From Funneliformis mosseae (taxonomy: Eukaryota > Glomeromycota > Glomeromycetes > Glomerales > Glomeraceae): DNA of 11,220 nucleotides. Numbering within the stretch: position 1 is the stretch's first letter; the number at the start of each line of letters is the position of its first letter. Shown here piece after piece: positions 1 to 9,341 of this stretch. Where the stretch lies: the NCBI GenBank assembly GCA_910592005.1, contig CAJVPP010003607.1, positions 1 to 11,220 on the forward strand, written 5' to 3'. Below the pieces are notes generated by a model. It ran no database searches. It was not told where the DNA came from and worked only from the letters and a program-made list of their open reading frames with translations. The position numbers were made by a program, and so were the translations under genes.

Positions 1-1430
1 GAAATGAAGGACGATATATTTCTATAAATAGTACCACAAAATCACTCTTACTTTAAGCTAACCGAGACTAAACGGAAATCTCAAAAGAACCAGTTAAAGA
101 AACAGGGGAACCAACTTTTGCCAATAATTAATTCAAAATTTCACTGACAAAGTCAGTAAGATCAAAAAGTAAAGCGCGCATCATTCAATAAACAAAGTCG
201 TCGTCGCAGCAAATAGAATAAAGTCTACTATTTATGAATTATGAGAATATGCGGGCATTTTGAATTTTCTCAAATATACCATACAATTTTAGAAATTTTC
301 ATTCTAAATTTTCGAACCTAATTTTGATTATGTCAATGACACATATCTCGTCATAATTACCTTCACCGTAATTTGGGCGTCGTTTTACGAATTTTTTTCA
401 ATCATTAAATTCATCCTATTTTCAACCTTCACACAACATGTCGTGGCAGAAATATGATAGTATTTATAAATATTTACTTGATACTCCAAAACAAGTTTTT
501 TATTGGCTTTTTTTTTTCACATACAAAACTTTTCATTCGTTTCTGGCTATTAGAAAGCTTTCTTAAAGAGTTAAACTTAATACGTGCGTCCGATTACAAA
601 AAAAAAAATGCAGAAACATGATATATATTGTGAAAAAATGATTGTAAAAAAAAGCACAATTCAATCCAGAACTAGAGACCTTTTAATAAGTTATGGAATC
701 TATCATCCTGAATAGAACGACCGCGGATCGTCTAATTACGGCTGGCTTTCTGCGGGTCACATATTCGAAATTAATTATTTTTTACTATATATGGAGTCGA
801 TCAATTTTTTTTTTTTTAAAAGAATTTTATTTTTGCTATAGAATGACGAGTTTTAAATAATTTTTAATTATAGAGGCGGACAGCTTTTTTTTAAAAGAAA
901 TTATTTTTGTTTATTTTGCTATATAGTAACAAGTATTTTTTTTTAATTTTTATTTTAGGTAAAAAAGAATTTCATTATAAGACTAATACTTTGTATTTAT
1001 CATTTAGTCTTTCGTTTAAATCTCTTGAATGTTGAATACTAGAGCTACATCTATACCTAAAGCGAAGAATTTTTTGGTTCAGGTCGGAGGTCGGTTTCAG
1101 ATTGCATAAAAAACAATCCGAAGGTTCAGTTCAATTATATGCGAAACCCTTGGAGAATCGCAAAAATTTGCAAACTCTCTTCGAGCTTTGCAAAAACTTT
1201 CCAAAATCAGATTAGTAATTTTTTGCCTTATTTTTAAGCCACTTAACATCGCTGATAATGAATTTTTCAAAAAAATTTTTTTATTTTAGCAATTTTTAGT
1301 GGATTTTTTTATCTTTTTTCTTTTGATTTATATTATAACAATTATAACGAAATTTTTTTGAAAAGAAATGACAAATCTAGTACAAATATTTTATTATATT
1401 AATAATATAACGCATTTATTATTCTATATT
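1..1430. other. Non-coding AT-rich stretch, no gene found
   Basis: I found no open frame of useful length and no recognisable protein motif on either strand. The sequence is less AT-extreme than the region after 3877 and contains scattered CG-containing words, for example around 170-210 and 715-765. A TATAAATA match lies at about 23-30 and A or T homopolymers are frequent. It may be intergenic sequence or an old non-autonomous repeat. The only internal structure I can support is the duplication near 789-957, listed separately. Confidence 0.6.
789..957. repeat. Degenerate two-copy tandem duplication, period about 80-95 bases
   Basis: Two adjacent blocks share the same order of words. Each begins with a G-rich word (GGAGTCGATC at about 793, GAGGCGGACAG at about 873). 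Then follow a T run and AAAAGAA, a TTATTTTTG-type stretch, GCTATAGAATGACGAGT (about 835) versus GCTATATAGTAACAAGT (about 919), and finally a T-rich block with TTTTTAATT. The copies differ by substitutions and by small indels, including an extra TTTATTT in copy two. No coding potential is visible. Confidence 0.55.
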
Positions 1431-1817
1431 AAAGATTGTATTTTATGATCAATGAACGGACCTTCATGTTACTAGCTGATTTATCACAAAACTAATATCG
1501 AAACAATAATTTACCAATATTAGCTACAGTATATCGTATATACAGTAATTGAAGAATTACATATAAAAAAATACTTACTTGAAATCTTTAAAGAAATAAA
1601 AATTTAATTTGTAATGTAAAGTCTTACATAAATTACATAATTTTAGTTATTACATTTGTACTGCAATTCTAAAATAAATAAACTATGTCATGTACTCAAA
1701 ATTCCAATATTCTGTAAAATTATAATGCCACATCCTTTAAATTGTTATAAAGAGAGAAATCATTTCAGATATATTCACGATTTGTAATGTTATTTTATTA
1801 TGAAAAGTGTCTCTCCC

Positions 1818-2496
1818 CTAACAATAATGACTTAGAGACAATGGAGATAGGATGAATTCAATCCCAAGAATTATTGCAAGCTGATAAATAGGACAGTCTA
1901 ACAAACCATCATATTCATATTTTTTAAGATCTTCCAACCGATCCAAATAAATGAACACTTAAGACCATCATTCTATGTATGTTCAATTATTCCTTTGATG
2001 ATACCTAATGCAGATTATTTCAATAGATAGAATTGTTACAATTGTCTTCACTAACACGTAACTTTATATATTGATAATTGTCATTTAGTTCAACTATATT
2101 ATATAAAACCATTTGATAATAGCTAATTTCTTTCTTTAAAAAACTTGTTCTTAGAAAATTATGAAGAATATAATCGCATAATACTTTTCAAAAGTCCATT
2201 AGTTTCAATATTATTAGAAATGAATCTGGAATTTTCAATTTTATGTTTATTTCATATTGGATCAAGCTTGATTTTGATACATTTAGAATGTGCTAAATTT
2301 TCATTATCATCTAAATTATTTATAAACTATTTACATTTAATAAGGTATTAAAATAACAATATTATATAATTATTTTCAGATTTCACCTTGATTATTTTTC
2401 TGCTATCATCAACATATCAATCTGATAGCAAACATGATTAAAAAATAAACTTTTTAAATAATCAAATTGTTTATAAATCAAAGACTTCTTTATATA
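1818..2496 (-). pseudogene. Decayed coding remnant, family not recognised
   Basis: I do not recognise this protein. Several minus-strand segments read like real coding sequence but lie in different frames. From upstream to downstream they contain the pieces LIYKQFDYLKSLFFNHVC (about 2490-2400), NNLDDNENLAHSKCIKIKLD (about 2325-2255), FLKKEISYYQMVLYNIVELN (about 2145-2080), DGLKCSFIWIGWKIL (about 1965-1928) and EYDGLLDCPIYQLAIILGIE (about 1920-1855), ending at a TAG at 1818-1820. Stops of the TAA, TAG and TGA types interrupt them, and at least three frame changes are needed. Some changes could be introns, but I could not define convincing splice sites. The upstream end lies about 40 bases from the Tc1 insertion, which may have cut the original gene. 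The composition is slightly richer in G and C than 3877-7080. Confidence 0.5.
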
Positions 2497-2537
2497 TTAT
2501 TATTACATCATAATAAAATGATATGACAATATTGATA

Positions 2538-2563
2538 CACTCCCCTAACATAGGTCACGGGAA
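2538..2563 (+). repeat. Left terminal inverted repeat of the Tc1-type element
   Basis: These 26 bases follow the TA at 2536-2537. Compared with the reverse complement of 3849-3874, 17 of 26 positions are identical and all nine differences are transitions. In eight of the nine the right-hand copy has T or A where this copy has C or G, so this end appears closer to the ancestral sequence. Confidence 0.85.
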
Positions 2564-2728
2564 TTTTTTAAAATTATAGATGATCAACAATAATATTGAT
2601 TTTTTTGTATATTATATATAAACTGATTGGCATAAATAAAGTGATACAAATTTTTTTTATTTTTTTCTGGAAAACGTCTTCTATTATTTAGAATAAAGAG
2701 TTTTTTTATCTTTCTTTTTTTATTTATT

Positions 2729-3732
2729 ATGAATGAAAATTGACGAGAACTAACAGACGAAGAAAAAACTAAATTATCAGTGCTTGGAAATGTGGAGTGC
2801 CAGTTCCTACTATTATAAAAACTCTAAAATTTAAAAAAGTACTGTCTATAGGATTATTAAGTTTTATAAAGAAACTGGTACAATAAAACTTCCTTCACAA
2901 TCTGGACCACAACCTAAACTAACTAATAGAGATATACGCTATCTTATTCGTTTATTAAAAAAAGATAGAAAGTTTTCCCTAAATGTTTTAATCAATAAAT
3001 TTATCAAATTAACCTTTACTAATGTTTTCTCGCATATTATACAATGATATCTTTATGAGAAGGAATTTTATGATCAAGTTGGTAAAAGAAAACTTTTTAT
3101 AAATAAAAAGAATCATAAAATATGTTTAGACTGGACATAATTATGACTCAATTGAAATAAAAAATGGAAGTTTATTGTTTGGAATGATAAATCACAGTTT
3201 AAAGTATTTAAAGGAAATGGCTATGATTATGTTTGAAAAAAACTCAAAGAAAAATATGATGTTGATTGTTTAATTCTAATATTTAAATCAGGTCATAAGG
3301 ATGTAATAGTTTGGGAATGTTTTAGTCAATTTGGATTGGATCCTTTAGTTTGTATTCATAGTAGACAAAATGCAAATGATTATATTAATATCTTAAATAA
3401 CCATTTGTTATCTTATTTAGAAGGAATATATAATCAAAATAATTATATATTTTAATAAGATAATGCTTCAATTTATCGAGTAACTACAACTTTACAATAG
3501 ATTTTATAAAATAATATTGATCAATCCTGACCTCAATCCTATTAAAAATATTTAAGATAAATTAAAATATCATATTTGTAAGTGTATTTCTTTATCAAAA
3601 AATGAGACAGAATTATTTGATTTGTTACAAGAGGAATGGATTAAATTAGATATTACAATTTATCAAAATTTGATTGAAAGTATAAGCTAACGTATTTAAG
3701 CTATAATTAAAGTTAAAGGATATCCTATATAA
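2729..3732 (+). pseudogene. Tc1/mariner DDE transposase pseudogene
   Basis: The product would cut and rejoin element ends in the nucleus. The N-terminal helix-turn-helix region reads RELTDEEKTKLS and then, in another frame, AWKCGVPVPTIIKTLK. A linker with TNRDIRYLIRLLKKDRK follows. The catalytic part shows VWNDKSQF (first Asp, about 3179-3202), IVWECFSQFGLDPLVCIH (about 3306-3359), a QQDNA-type motif whose two Gln codons are TAA TAA (3453-3458, second Asp kept), and PDLNPIKN, where the catalytic Glu is Lys (3544-3546). The Trp expected before DKLK is TAA (3553-3555), and another expected Trp is TGA (3234-3236). Frame changes occur near 2790 and 3135, and a few codons are missing near 3520. 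The start is the ATG just before NEN-[TGA]-RELTDEE, and the end follows the family-like KGYP ending. The length matches the family, about 335 codons. Confidence 0.88.
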
Positions 3733-3848
3733 TATTAATTAGTATTAATAAATTTAATTGATATAATTTTTCAATAAAAAATTGGATGTTGATCAATATG
3801 TAACTTTTTGAAAATTTAAAATTAAAAATTTATAAAAAATTAATAATT

Positions 3849-3874
3849 TTCTCATAATCCATATTAGGAGAATA
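3849..3874 (-). repeat. Right terminal inverted repeat of the Tc1-type element
   Basis: Read on the minus strand this begins TATTCTCCTAATATGG, matching the left end CACTCCCCTAACATAGG except for transitions. It is followed on the plus strand by TA at 3875-3876, the other copy of the target dinucleotide. Its extra AT content relative to the left copy fits C-to-T and G-to-A decay. Confidence 0.8.
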
Positions 3875-4108
3875 TACAGTAAATAAGTCCAATAAAATTT
3901 AGTAAAATTAAATAATATAATTATGACTATTTATAACTAAATATAAAATAAAAAAAAAGATTAATTATTTGTTTATTTTAAAAAAATTCTAAAAATTGAC
4001 TAAAATTTAACTTAAATTTAGGCTTTTCTTCATTCAATTTGATAATTAAAAATATGTTTCTATTATAAAAAATAAAAAAATTATTTTATTATTTAAAAAG
4101 TTAACTGT

Positions 4109-6812
4109 TTAATTAATAAAATTCATCTTAAATTCTTTTTGTTCTTAAAATAATTTTTTCAGTATTTTTTCTACTGTTTCTTCATATTTTTCTTCTTCTT
4201 CTTCTTTTTCATTATTATTATCTAATATTTCATTATCTAATAAGCTATTATTAATATTATCATCTTTTTCTAATCTTTTTATATAAGATTTTACATTAAA
4301 TATAACACTTTTTTTATAAAATTCTAAACAATAATTACACTTATTATTTTATTCTGCAAAATATTTGTGATAGAAAGCATATTTATATATTAATATTATG
4401 TCTTTTTCTTTATCTAAATATTTAAATTTTTGATTATAATAATCACAAATATTATAAGATAGTGGCTTAGATATATGATATCCAGTAAGTAACCATTTTA
4501 ATTTCACTTTCTAATTTAATATTGATAGATAATATTTATTCTTTTTAATTTTCTTACTTTTTTCTAAATTTTTAAAGATTTAATAAAAGTAATTAATAAA
4601 GAATATACTTGTTTTATATTTTAAATAATCTAAAATAGATTTTTTAAAGGATAATTTTTAATTATTCTAAAAGTATTAAAAAAAGTTTAATTATGTAATT
4701 CTAATACAAATGCTTAAGAAATAATAGCATTTGAAGAATGTTGAAAAGTTGTATTCTTTTAATTTTACTATATTAATTTTCAATATAATAATCATTAAAG
4801 TTAATAAGATAAGTTTGAATTACTTCAAAAAATGAATGATTATTATCTTTCTAATAAAAAATATTAAAAAGAAAATATAAAAGAATCTTATTATAATTTT
4901 TTCTTTTTCATCTTTAAAGTAAATATTCATAATCTAAAAATTATACTTATATATTGATCATAAAATCCAGATCAAAATATTTTACTATAAATATCTAAAG
5001 CTGCAGATATTAAATTATTTAAAATATCTATTAATATTTAATATTTAATATCTTTTCAAAGTGATCTAAATTTATGAATTATTTCTGTAGCAATCTTAAT
5101 CTATACTGAATTTGCTAATTTTAAAAGTAAATTAATTTTTCAAAGTTTAGGTTTTTTTGCTAATTTTTTATTTTTACTAAAAATTGATTTAAATAATTTT
5201 TCAAAAAAATCCTAATGAATTAATATAATATTTTCTCTCATATTTAATGATATATATAATGATCCAAGAATTAGAATAAAATTATTAATAATATTAAAAT
5301 TTTAAATAGAAATTTTTTGTCATTTTTTTTGTCTATTAAGTAAAAGTTATTGCTTTTCTTATAAATAATTGACTTAGAAAATCAGTAACAATTAATATTA
5401 TATTCTCTTAAAGATAAGTATTTAATAAAGGAATTTTTGTTATTATTTTAATAGCTTTTAAATAATTATCTAAACTTTTAAGATTTAATTCTTTTATATT
5501 AACTAGATGACAATTTTTTATTGATCTATCATTTTGATATTGTTTTATAAAATTATCATATGAATGAATAGTTAAAAGTCCTATTTTATCAAATTCATTA
5601 ATATTAATTAAATTATTATTTTGTAAATTATATTTTATTATATTATAACTTTTACTTAATAAATCAAAATATATATGTATTAAATAATAATTAATTCTCA
5701 AATATTCAATATTTTCAGAATTATAAATTGAAATATTATTTTTTATTGCTGATATAAAAGTACTATTTTCTATAATTTTAGCAATACATGTTGTCATATA
5801 ATATGTTGATAAAAGAGAAGTTATATTTGGATTTCTATAACTATGTATTGAATGATAATTATCAATATTATAATAAAATAAATTATTTTTGTTTTTTTCA
5901 AAATATTGATTTATTTTATTAAAATGATTATCTGATATATTTTTTTTATATCTTTCTACTATTTTATAAGATACTGAAATTTCAAGTCTTATAATTATAT
6001 TAATACATTTAGAAGTAGCATTATATAAAAATAAATAAAGTTCAATTTTTAATTGAAGAGAATTATTAAATTTATTTTTTAAATCAGATAATAAATAACA
6101 AAAACTAACAAGAGATTTTTTACTATTTTCTATATTATTGATTTTTCTATTTGATAAAAGAAAAATATCAATTAATTCATCAAAAAATCCTTTTAATTGT
6201 GATTCATCTTCTTTAATTATATTTTGAAATTTTTTAGGATTTAATTTAATTTCTAAATGTAATTATCTTTGCCTTTTATATAAACATTTTGATAATAATT
6301 TAATTTTTTTTTTTAATTGATTTAAATTATTTTTTTTATATTCATTTATATTTTTTTATATTTTTTTAATTTTATTAAGTAAAAAATCAAAATTATTTTT
6401 AGAAAGAATTATTTTATTATCATAATATTTTATATTTATATTAGACTAATAATTAAAATTTAAATTATTATTATTATTTAAATTTAAAAAATGAGATAAT
6501 TCAGAATCTATATAATCATTATCATTTCTAATATTTATTTTATTAAATTCTTCTAATTTTCTTTTTTATTTTATTTCTATTTACTTCTATAATTGATAAA
6601 TAATATAAAAAATACAATTGATCATTAAGTTAAAAATAACTATAATTTTGATATGTATTAGCTTTTATAGCTTTTTCTTTACTTAATTAAGTAAATTTTT
6701 TAAATTTATATATATTTGAATTATTTTTATCACAATCTTTAACTTTACAAGGATCATTATTTGTATTTATTTTATAGATTTATTTAATATGATACAAATA
6801 GCTTAGTAGCAT
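4109..6812 (-). pseudogene. Full-length decayed copy of a multi-copy fungal family with coiled coil and RING-like C-terminus
   Basis: From memory this matches a large Rhizophagus family of roughly 900 residues with no established function. The ATG at 6810-6812 follows an in-frame TGA. Residues about 20-30 hold a Cys pair (CKVKDC). Residues about 135-190 are Lys/Asn/Leu-rich and coiled-coil-like. KKFQNIIKEDE and LKGFFDELIDIF-type motifs follow (about 6240-6160). The core has YNIDNYHSIH (5871-5842), ATTCIAK-like YYMTTCIAK and LLTIHSYDNF. Positions 5408-5797 are the longest stop-free stretch. Then come SQLFIRKAIT (about 5370), LYISLNMREN, KKLAKKPK, IDILNNLISAALDIYS, FEVIQTYLINFNDYYIEN (about 4835-4776) and KWLLTGYH. 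The C-terminus has a damaged Cys cluster and a Glu-rich tail. Stops sit at expected Trp (5140-5142, 5101-5103, 4927-4929, 4908-4910, 4851-4853), Arg (4972-4974) and Gln codons. Frame changes lie near 6550, 5300, 4917 and twice in 4640-4720. Confidence 0.8.
4328..4449 (-). other. Remnant of RING-like zinc-binding cluster inside the 4109-6812 pseudogene
   Basis: In the reading frame the order is ICDYY, about 20 residues, IYKYAFYHKYF, then KCNYC. Intact family members, as I recall them, have C-x2-C, a C-x-H-like pair, another His and Cys, and a final C-x2-C. Here the first Cys and the final C-x2-C remain. The other expected ligands are Tyr, each explicable by TGT to TAT or CAT to TAT. This is a mapping from memory, so individual ligand assignments are tentative. 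Confidence 0.45.
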
Positions 6813-7085
6813 TCAATGATTTTTAATGATTTTAAAATATAAAGGAATTTTATTTAAACATATAACCACTAAAAAAAAATATGTTATTTAATAGTCTTTG
6901 ATATGATCTACAAAACTATATATTTGTTTTGTCTACTTTATTATAAAATTTTTTTTAGTTGGGATTTTTTTAACACTAATTTTAATAGAAATAGAAAGAT
7001 TTTTAGCGTCACTGATATCACGTGAAATAATATTATTAGTGCATATTATTCACATAATTGGTAAAAAAAAATTGTTTTTTACATC

Positions 7086-9242
7086 TTACATATTAGTGAA
7101 TTCTTTCAGAACAGTTTCAGGAACCCTATGATGAGACTGATACCATTTAACTACAAAGACAGCCACTTTACCCAAAAGTCCAAGTTTGTAGGCACTCATA
7201 TAATGTGCAGAATGATGTGAGAACTGGCGAATTTTCGTTAGGCTAATTGAATCTAATGCATATGGTACAACTTCCTTAAGATGATTGAACGAATAATTGT
7301 AGTGAAGACATAAGTACCGCTTTGTCTCCGCCCAAAAGGACTTAATATAATTAAATTCGCAGTGGAACTTCAGGTAGAATATGCACATATGTCCTGCTGT
7401 CTCAATAATCTAAAATGATAAGTATCATATTTTATGTTTGTTTTGTTATATTTGAAATAATGAATATCATATTAATTGCAACTTACCTTCTGTAGATGTA
7501 TCTTTCACGATGCAAAGTCAGTTTGAGCAGAAAAGATGTATATTACACAATAATCCAGTTTATTTAGATTAAGATTATATTGTGTACATGCATTACACTT
7601 TTTTTTCAAACCCGGTATTCACAAATTATGCTTCTCAAGAACTTGCTGGATACTCTTAAGTTTCACTACACCGTTAATGTCCGTAAATGTCATGATATAA
7701 GGTAAACCATCAGGCATTTTACCATCACAGAAGAGCGGTTATTTTCCACCATCTTTTATGTTCATTCTTGAAACCACTAATGCATCATCAGCATATGCAT
7801 TGTGGTTGCAACTGTTATTGAACATGAACAGTGTAACTTTTTTCAGGTGAGTACATTCAAATATTGGGATAACTCGCTCTTTTAACTATTTAACAATATC
7901 TTCATTTTTCTACTAGTCATCACGATTTGTATCAGGATATATCATAACATAAGCATTAGTATATACAAGCCGCTCACCATCAGGAAGTAAATCGTAAGTA
8001 AAGCTATCCTCTTCTGAGAGCCAAAGTTATCCAATAGACTTACAAAGAAAGTCACTTACATGAATGCTAAGGTCTTGCGACTTGAGATAAAGCTGATTCT
8101 CTTCCGCTAGACTCTAAGCCTTAATAACATCATTATTGGTATAAAAAATCGATTCATCGTGAGTAACAGGAATGATTTCAGGGATATCTAGTGGAAGTAT
8201 AAGTGAAATGATCTGTTCTAAATCTTCGCCTTCATAGATAGCCATTTGTTCTCGCAATTCTGCCTATTATCATAAAAATCAATACCTATCTGCTACTATA
8301 TCTTCACGCTCATAACTATCAAAGTAAATATTCTTTGAATAGTCTTTATATTCTCAGCCAAGTATATGCAGCCATTCATATGCAGTTGAGCATGAGATTT
8401 TTGTTTCTTCTTTTATTTCAAGGATAAGGATAACCTCATCTTTAATGAATTTTACAAAATCAGCAACATTTATTTGAACTTATACACGCGTAAATGTTCA
8501 GTAACTTGCAATTTGAGGTCTTCATGAAAAAAAAGAGACCTAACTTTTGCATGGCGATCACGTTTAGATGTGATAATTATACTATTTTTAAGCCATTAGT
8601 TCGTTCACGAACAGATAAGCTGTGCTTACCATGGATCTTTATTTAAGCTTTAAGCAAGAAGATTACTTGTATCTATCTTAGTAAATCCATAATCCCAGAC
8701 AAAATGAAGAAATTGACCTACTGTTTGAAGCCGCAAATTATCTTTCTTCTTTTTTAATAATAAATTTAGAGATTCTAAAGTGAACTCATTATCATCATCG
8801 CTGCTGTTATACGCATTTTCAAATATAAAGAATGTGAAGTTTATATCAGATTCAGCAGCTTCGTTTGTTGGAATATTTTAGTAATCTTTTTAGAATTTAA
8901 AGCTGCTTTTCGCCAATATGCTCTTTTGTTGCATAATATTGATTATGCATCATCATTATACACTGGCTCACATGAACTTACATTTTATACATGTGCCTTT
9001 TTTGCATTTTCAATCAGTTGTTCTAATGTATCTAATTATAATTCTTTCATTCCATTTATAATTTCATCATTATCAAAGCGAGTTTCCTCACCTTCTATCT
9101 AAAAAGTATTAAACCATGATTCATCAATTATATTAGGTTCAGCATTTAATAGTTCTAAAGTTACTTCAGGGTTTTCTGCTTACTTCCAATGCTTCTTAAT
9201 AGTATTCTGAGACTGTTTAGTACATTTATTTAGCTTTAGCAT
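7086..9242 (-). pseudogene. DDE-type transposase pseudogene of a multi-copy fungal family
   Basis: The product would be a nuclear transposase. The ATG at 9240-9242 starts MLKLNKCTKQSQNTIKKHWK. Next come LELLNAEPNIIDESWF, EGEETRFDNDEI, CNKRAYWRKAAL (about 8935-8900) and LRLQTVGQFLHFVWDYGFTK. RDRHAKVRSL (about 8570-8540) and STAYEWLHILG follow, then YSKNIYFDSYEREDIV (about 8330-8290). The catalytic part has PVTHDESIFYTNND (first Asp, about 8165-8130), HVSDFL, ERVIPIF and FMFNNSCNHNAYADDAL. In the last of these the second Asp is Asn (7817-7819). KFHCEFNYIKSFWAETKR (about 7365-7310) gives the third acidic residue. With the intron removed the length is about 690 codons, as expected. From about 8475 to 7086 the frame is unbroken except for stops, at expected Trp (8354-8356, 8114-8116, 7910-7915, 7619-7621) and Gln codons (7739-7741). 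Frame changes lie near 8880, 8620 and 8478. Confidence 0.88.
7410..7486 (-). other. Spliceosomal intron in the DDE transposase pseudogene
   Basis: On the minus strand the boundaries are CAGAAG|GTAAGTTGC and CATTTTAG|ATTATTGAG. The 77-base intron is AT-rich and has canonical GT and AG ends. Removing it joins LQK to IIETAGHMCIF in frame, which restores the expected spacing before the FHCE motif. This also shows that the host is eukaryotic. The splice sites have stayed intact although the gene is dead. Confidence 0.85.
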
Positions 9243-9327
9243 TGTAATTTTGTTTAATTAAATAAGTATTAATAAAGAAAAAAAAATATAAAATATTACA
9301 AAAGACACGAAATGGCGCGTTTAAAAC

Positions 9328-9341
9328 TAATCACGTGATTA
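9328..9341. repeat. Perfect 14-base palindrome TAATCACGTGATTA
   Basis: The sequence equals its own reverse complement and lies about 85 bases upstream of the transposase start. An overlapping core, TCACGTGA, occurs at 7018-7025 downstream of the gene. It could be a subterminal transposase binding site or a bHLH-type CACGTG box. Neither role can be shown from sequence alone. Confidence 0.5.

Larger units (their letters stand above)
2538..3874 (+). mobile_element. Tc1/mariner-type DNA transposon, complete but inactive
   Basis: The 1,337-base unit is bounded by imperfect inverted repeats beginning CACTCCCCTAACATAGG on the left and by their diverged complement on the right. TA dinucleotides at 2536-2537 and 3875-3876 fit the TA target duplication typical of this superfamily. 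The interior carries one transposase gene in the plus orientation, as expected for Tc1-like elements of about 1.3 kb. The transposase has many stops and frame changes, so the element cannot mobilise itself. It sits just upstream of the minus-strand remnant at 1818-2496 and may have inserted into that gene. Confidence 0.9.

Noticed and set aside
240..330. tRNA gene suggested by a GGTTCGAAAA word on the minus strand
   Set aside because: No matching A-box, acceptor stem or cloverleaf could be built around it.
1500..1700. Intron or exon boundaries on the minus strand (AAGTAAGT near 1576, TTTTAG near 1670)
   Set aside because: The words look like splice sites, but no coding frame connects through them, so they cannot be told from chance in AT-rich DNA.
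1811..1835. Tc1-like terminal repeat CTCTCCCCTAACAAT
   Set aside because: It resembles the left end at 2538, but no matching inverted end was found. It lies at the end of a coding-like minus frame, so chance similarity is likely.
2145..2351. Plus-strand open frame of 68 codons starting at TTG
   Set aside because: It is the antisense shadow of the minus-strand remnant, whose frame here gives a more protein-like translation. It has no ATG start and no recognisable motif.
5408..5797. A separate intact 129-residue gene
   Set aside because: The same frame continues upstream of 5797 to beyond 6200 with family motifs and resumes after the TAA. It is an open stretch within the larger pseudogene.
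6541..6600. Minus frame with three stops at Gln-like positions in a coiled-coil-like stretch
   Set aside because: The family-like frame here is the neighbouring one, reading YLSIIEVNRNKIKKK without stops. The Gln pattern in the other frame is coincidental.
7086..7388. A separate intact 100-residue gene
   Set aside because: It is the last exon of the DDE transposase pseudogene. The ATG at its start is an internal Met, and the exon begins at the splice site at 7409.
2729..9242. Variant genetic code with TAA/TAG as Gln and TGA as Trp
   Set aside because: Many stops fall on Gln or Trp codons, so reassignment was considered. However, TAG appears at both Trp (7910-7915, 5101-5103) and Gln positions, and TGA also at an Arg position (4972-4974). 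Frame changes and lost catalytic residues are present too. Mutational decay explains all of this.
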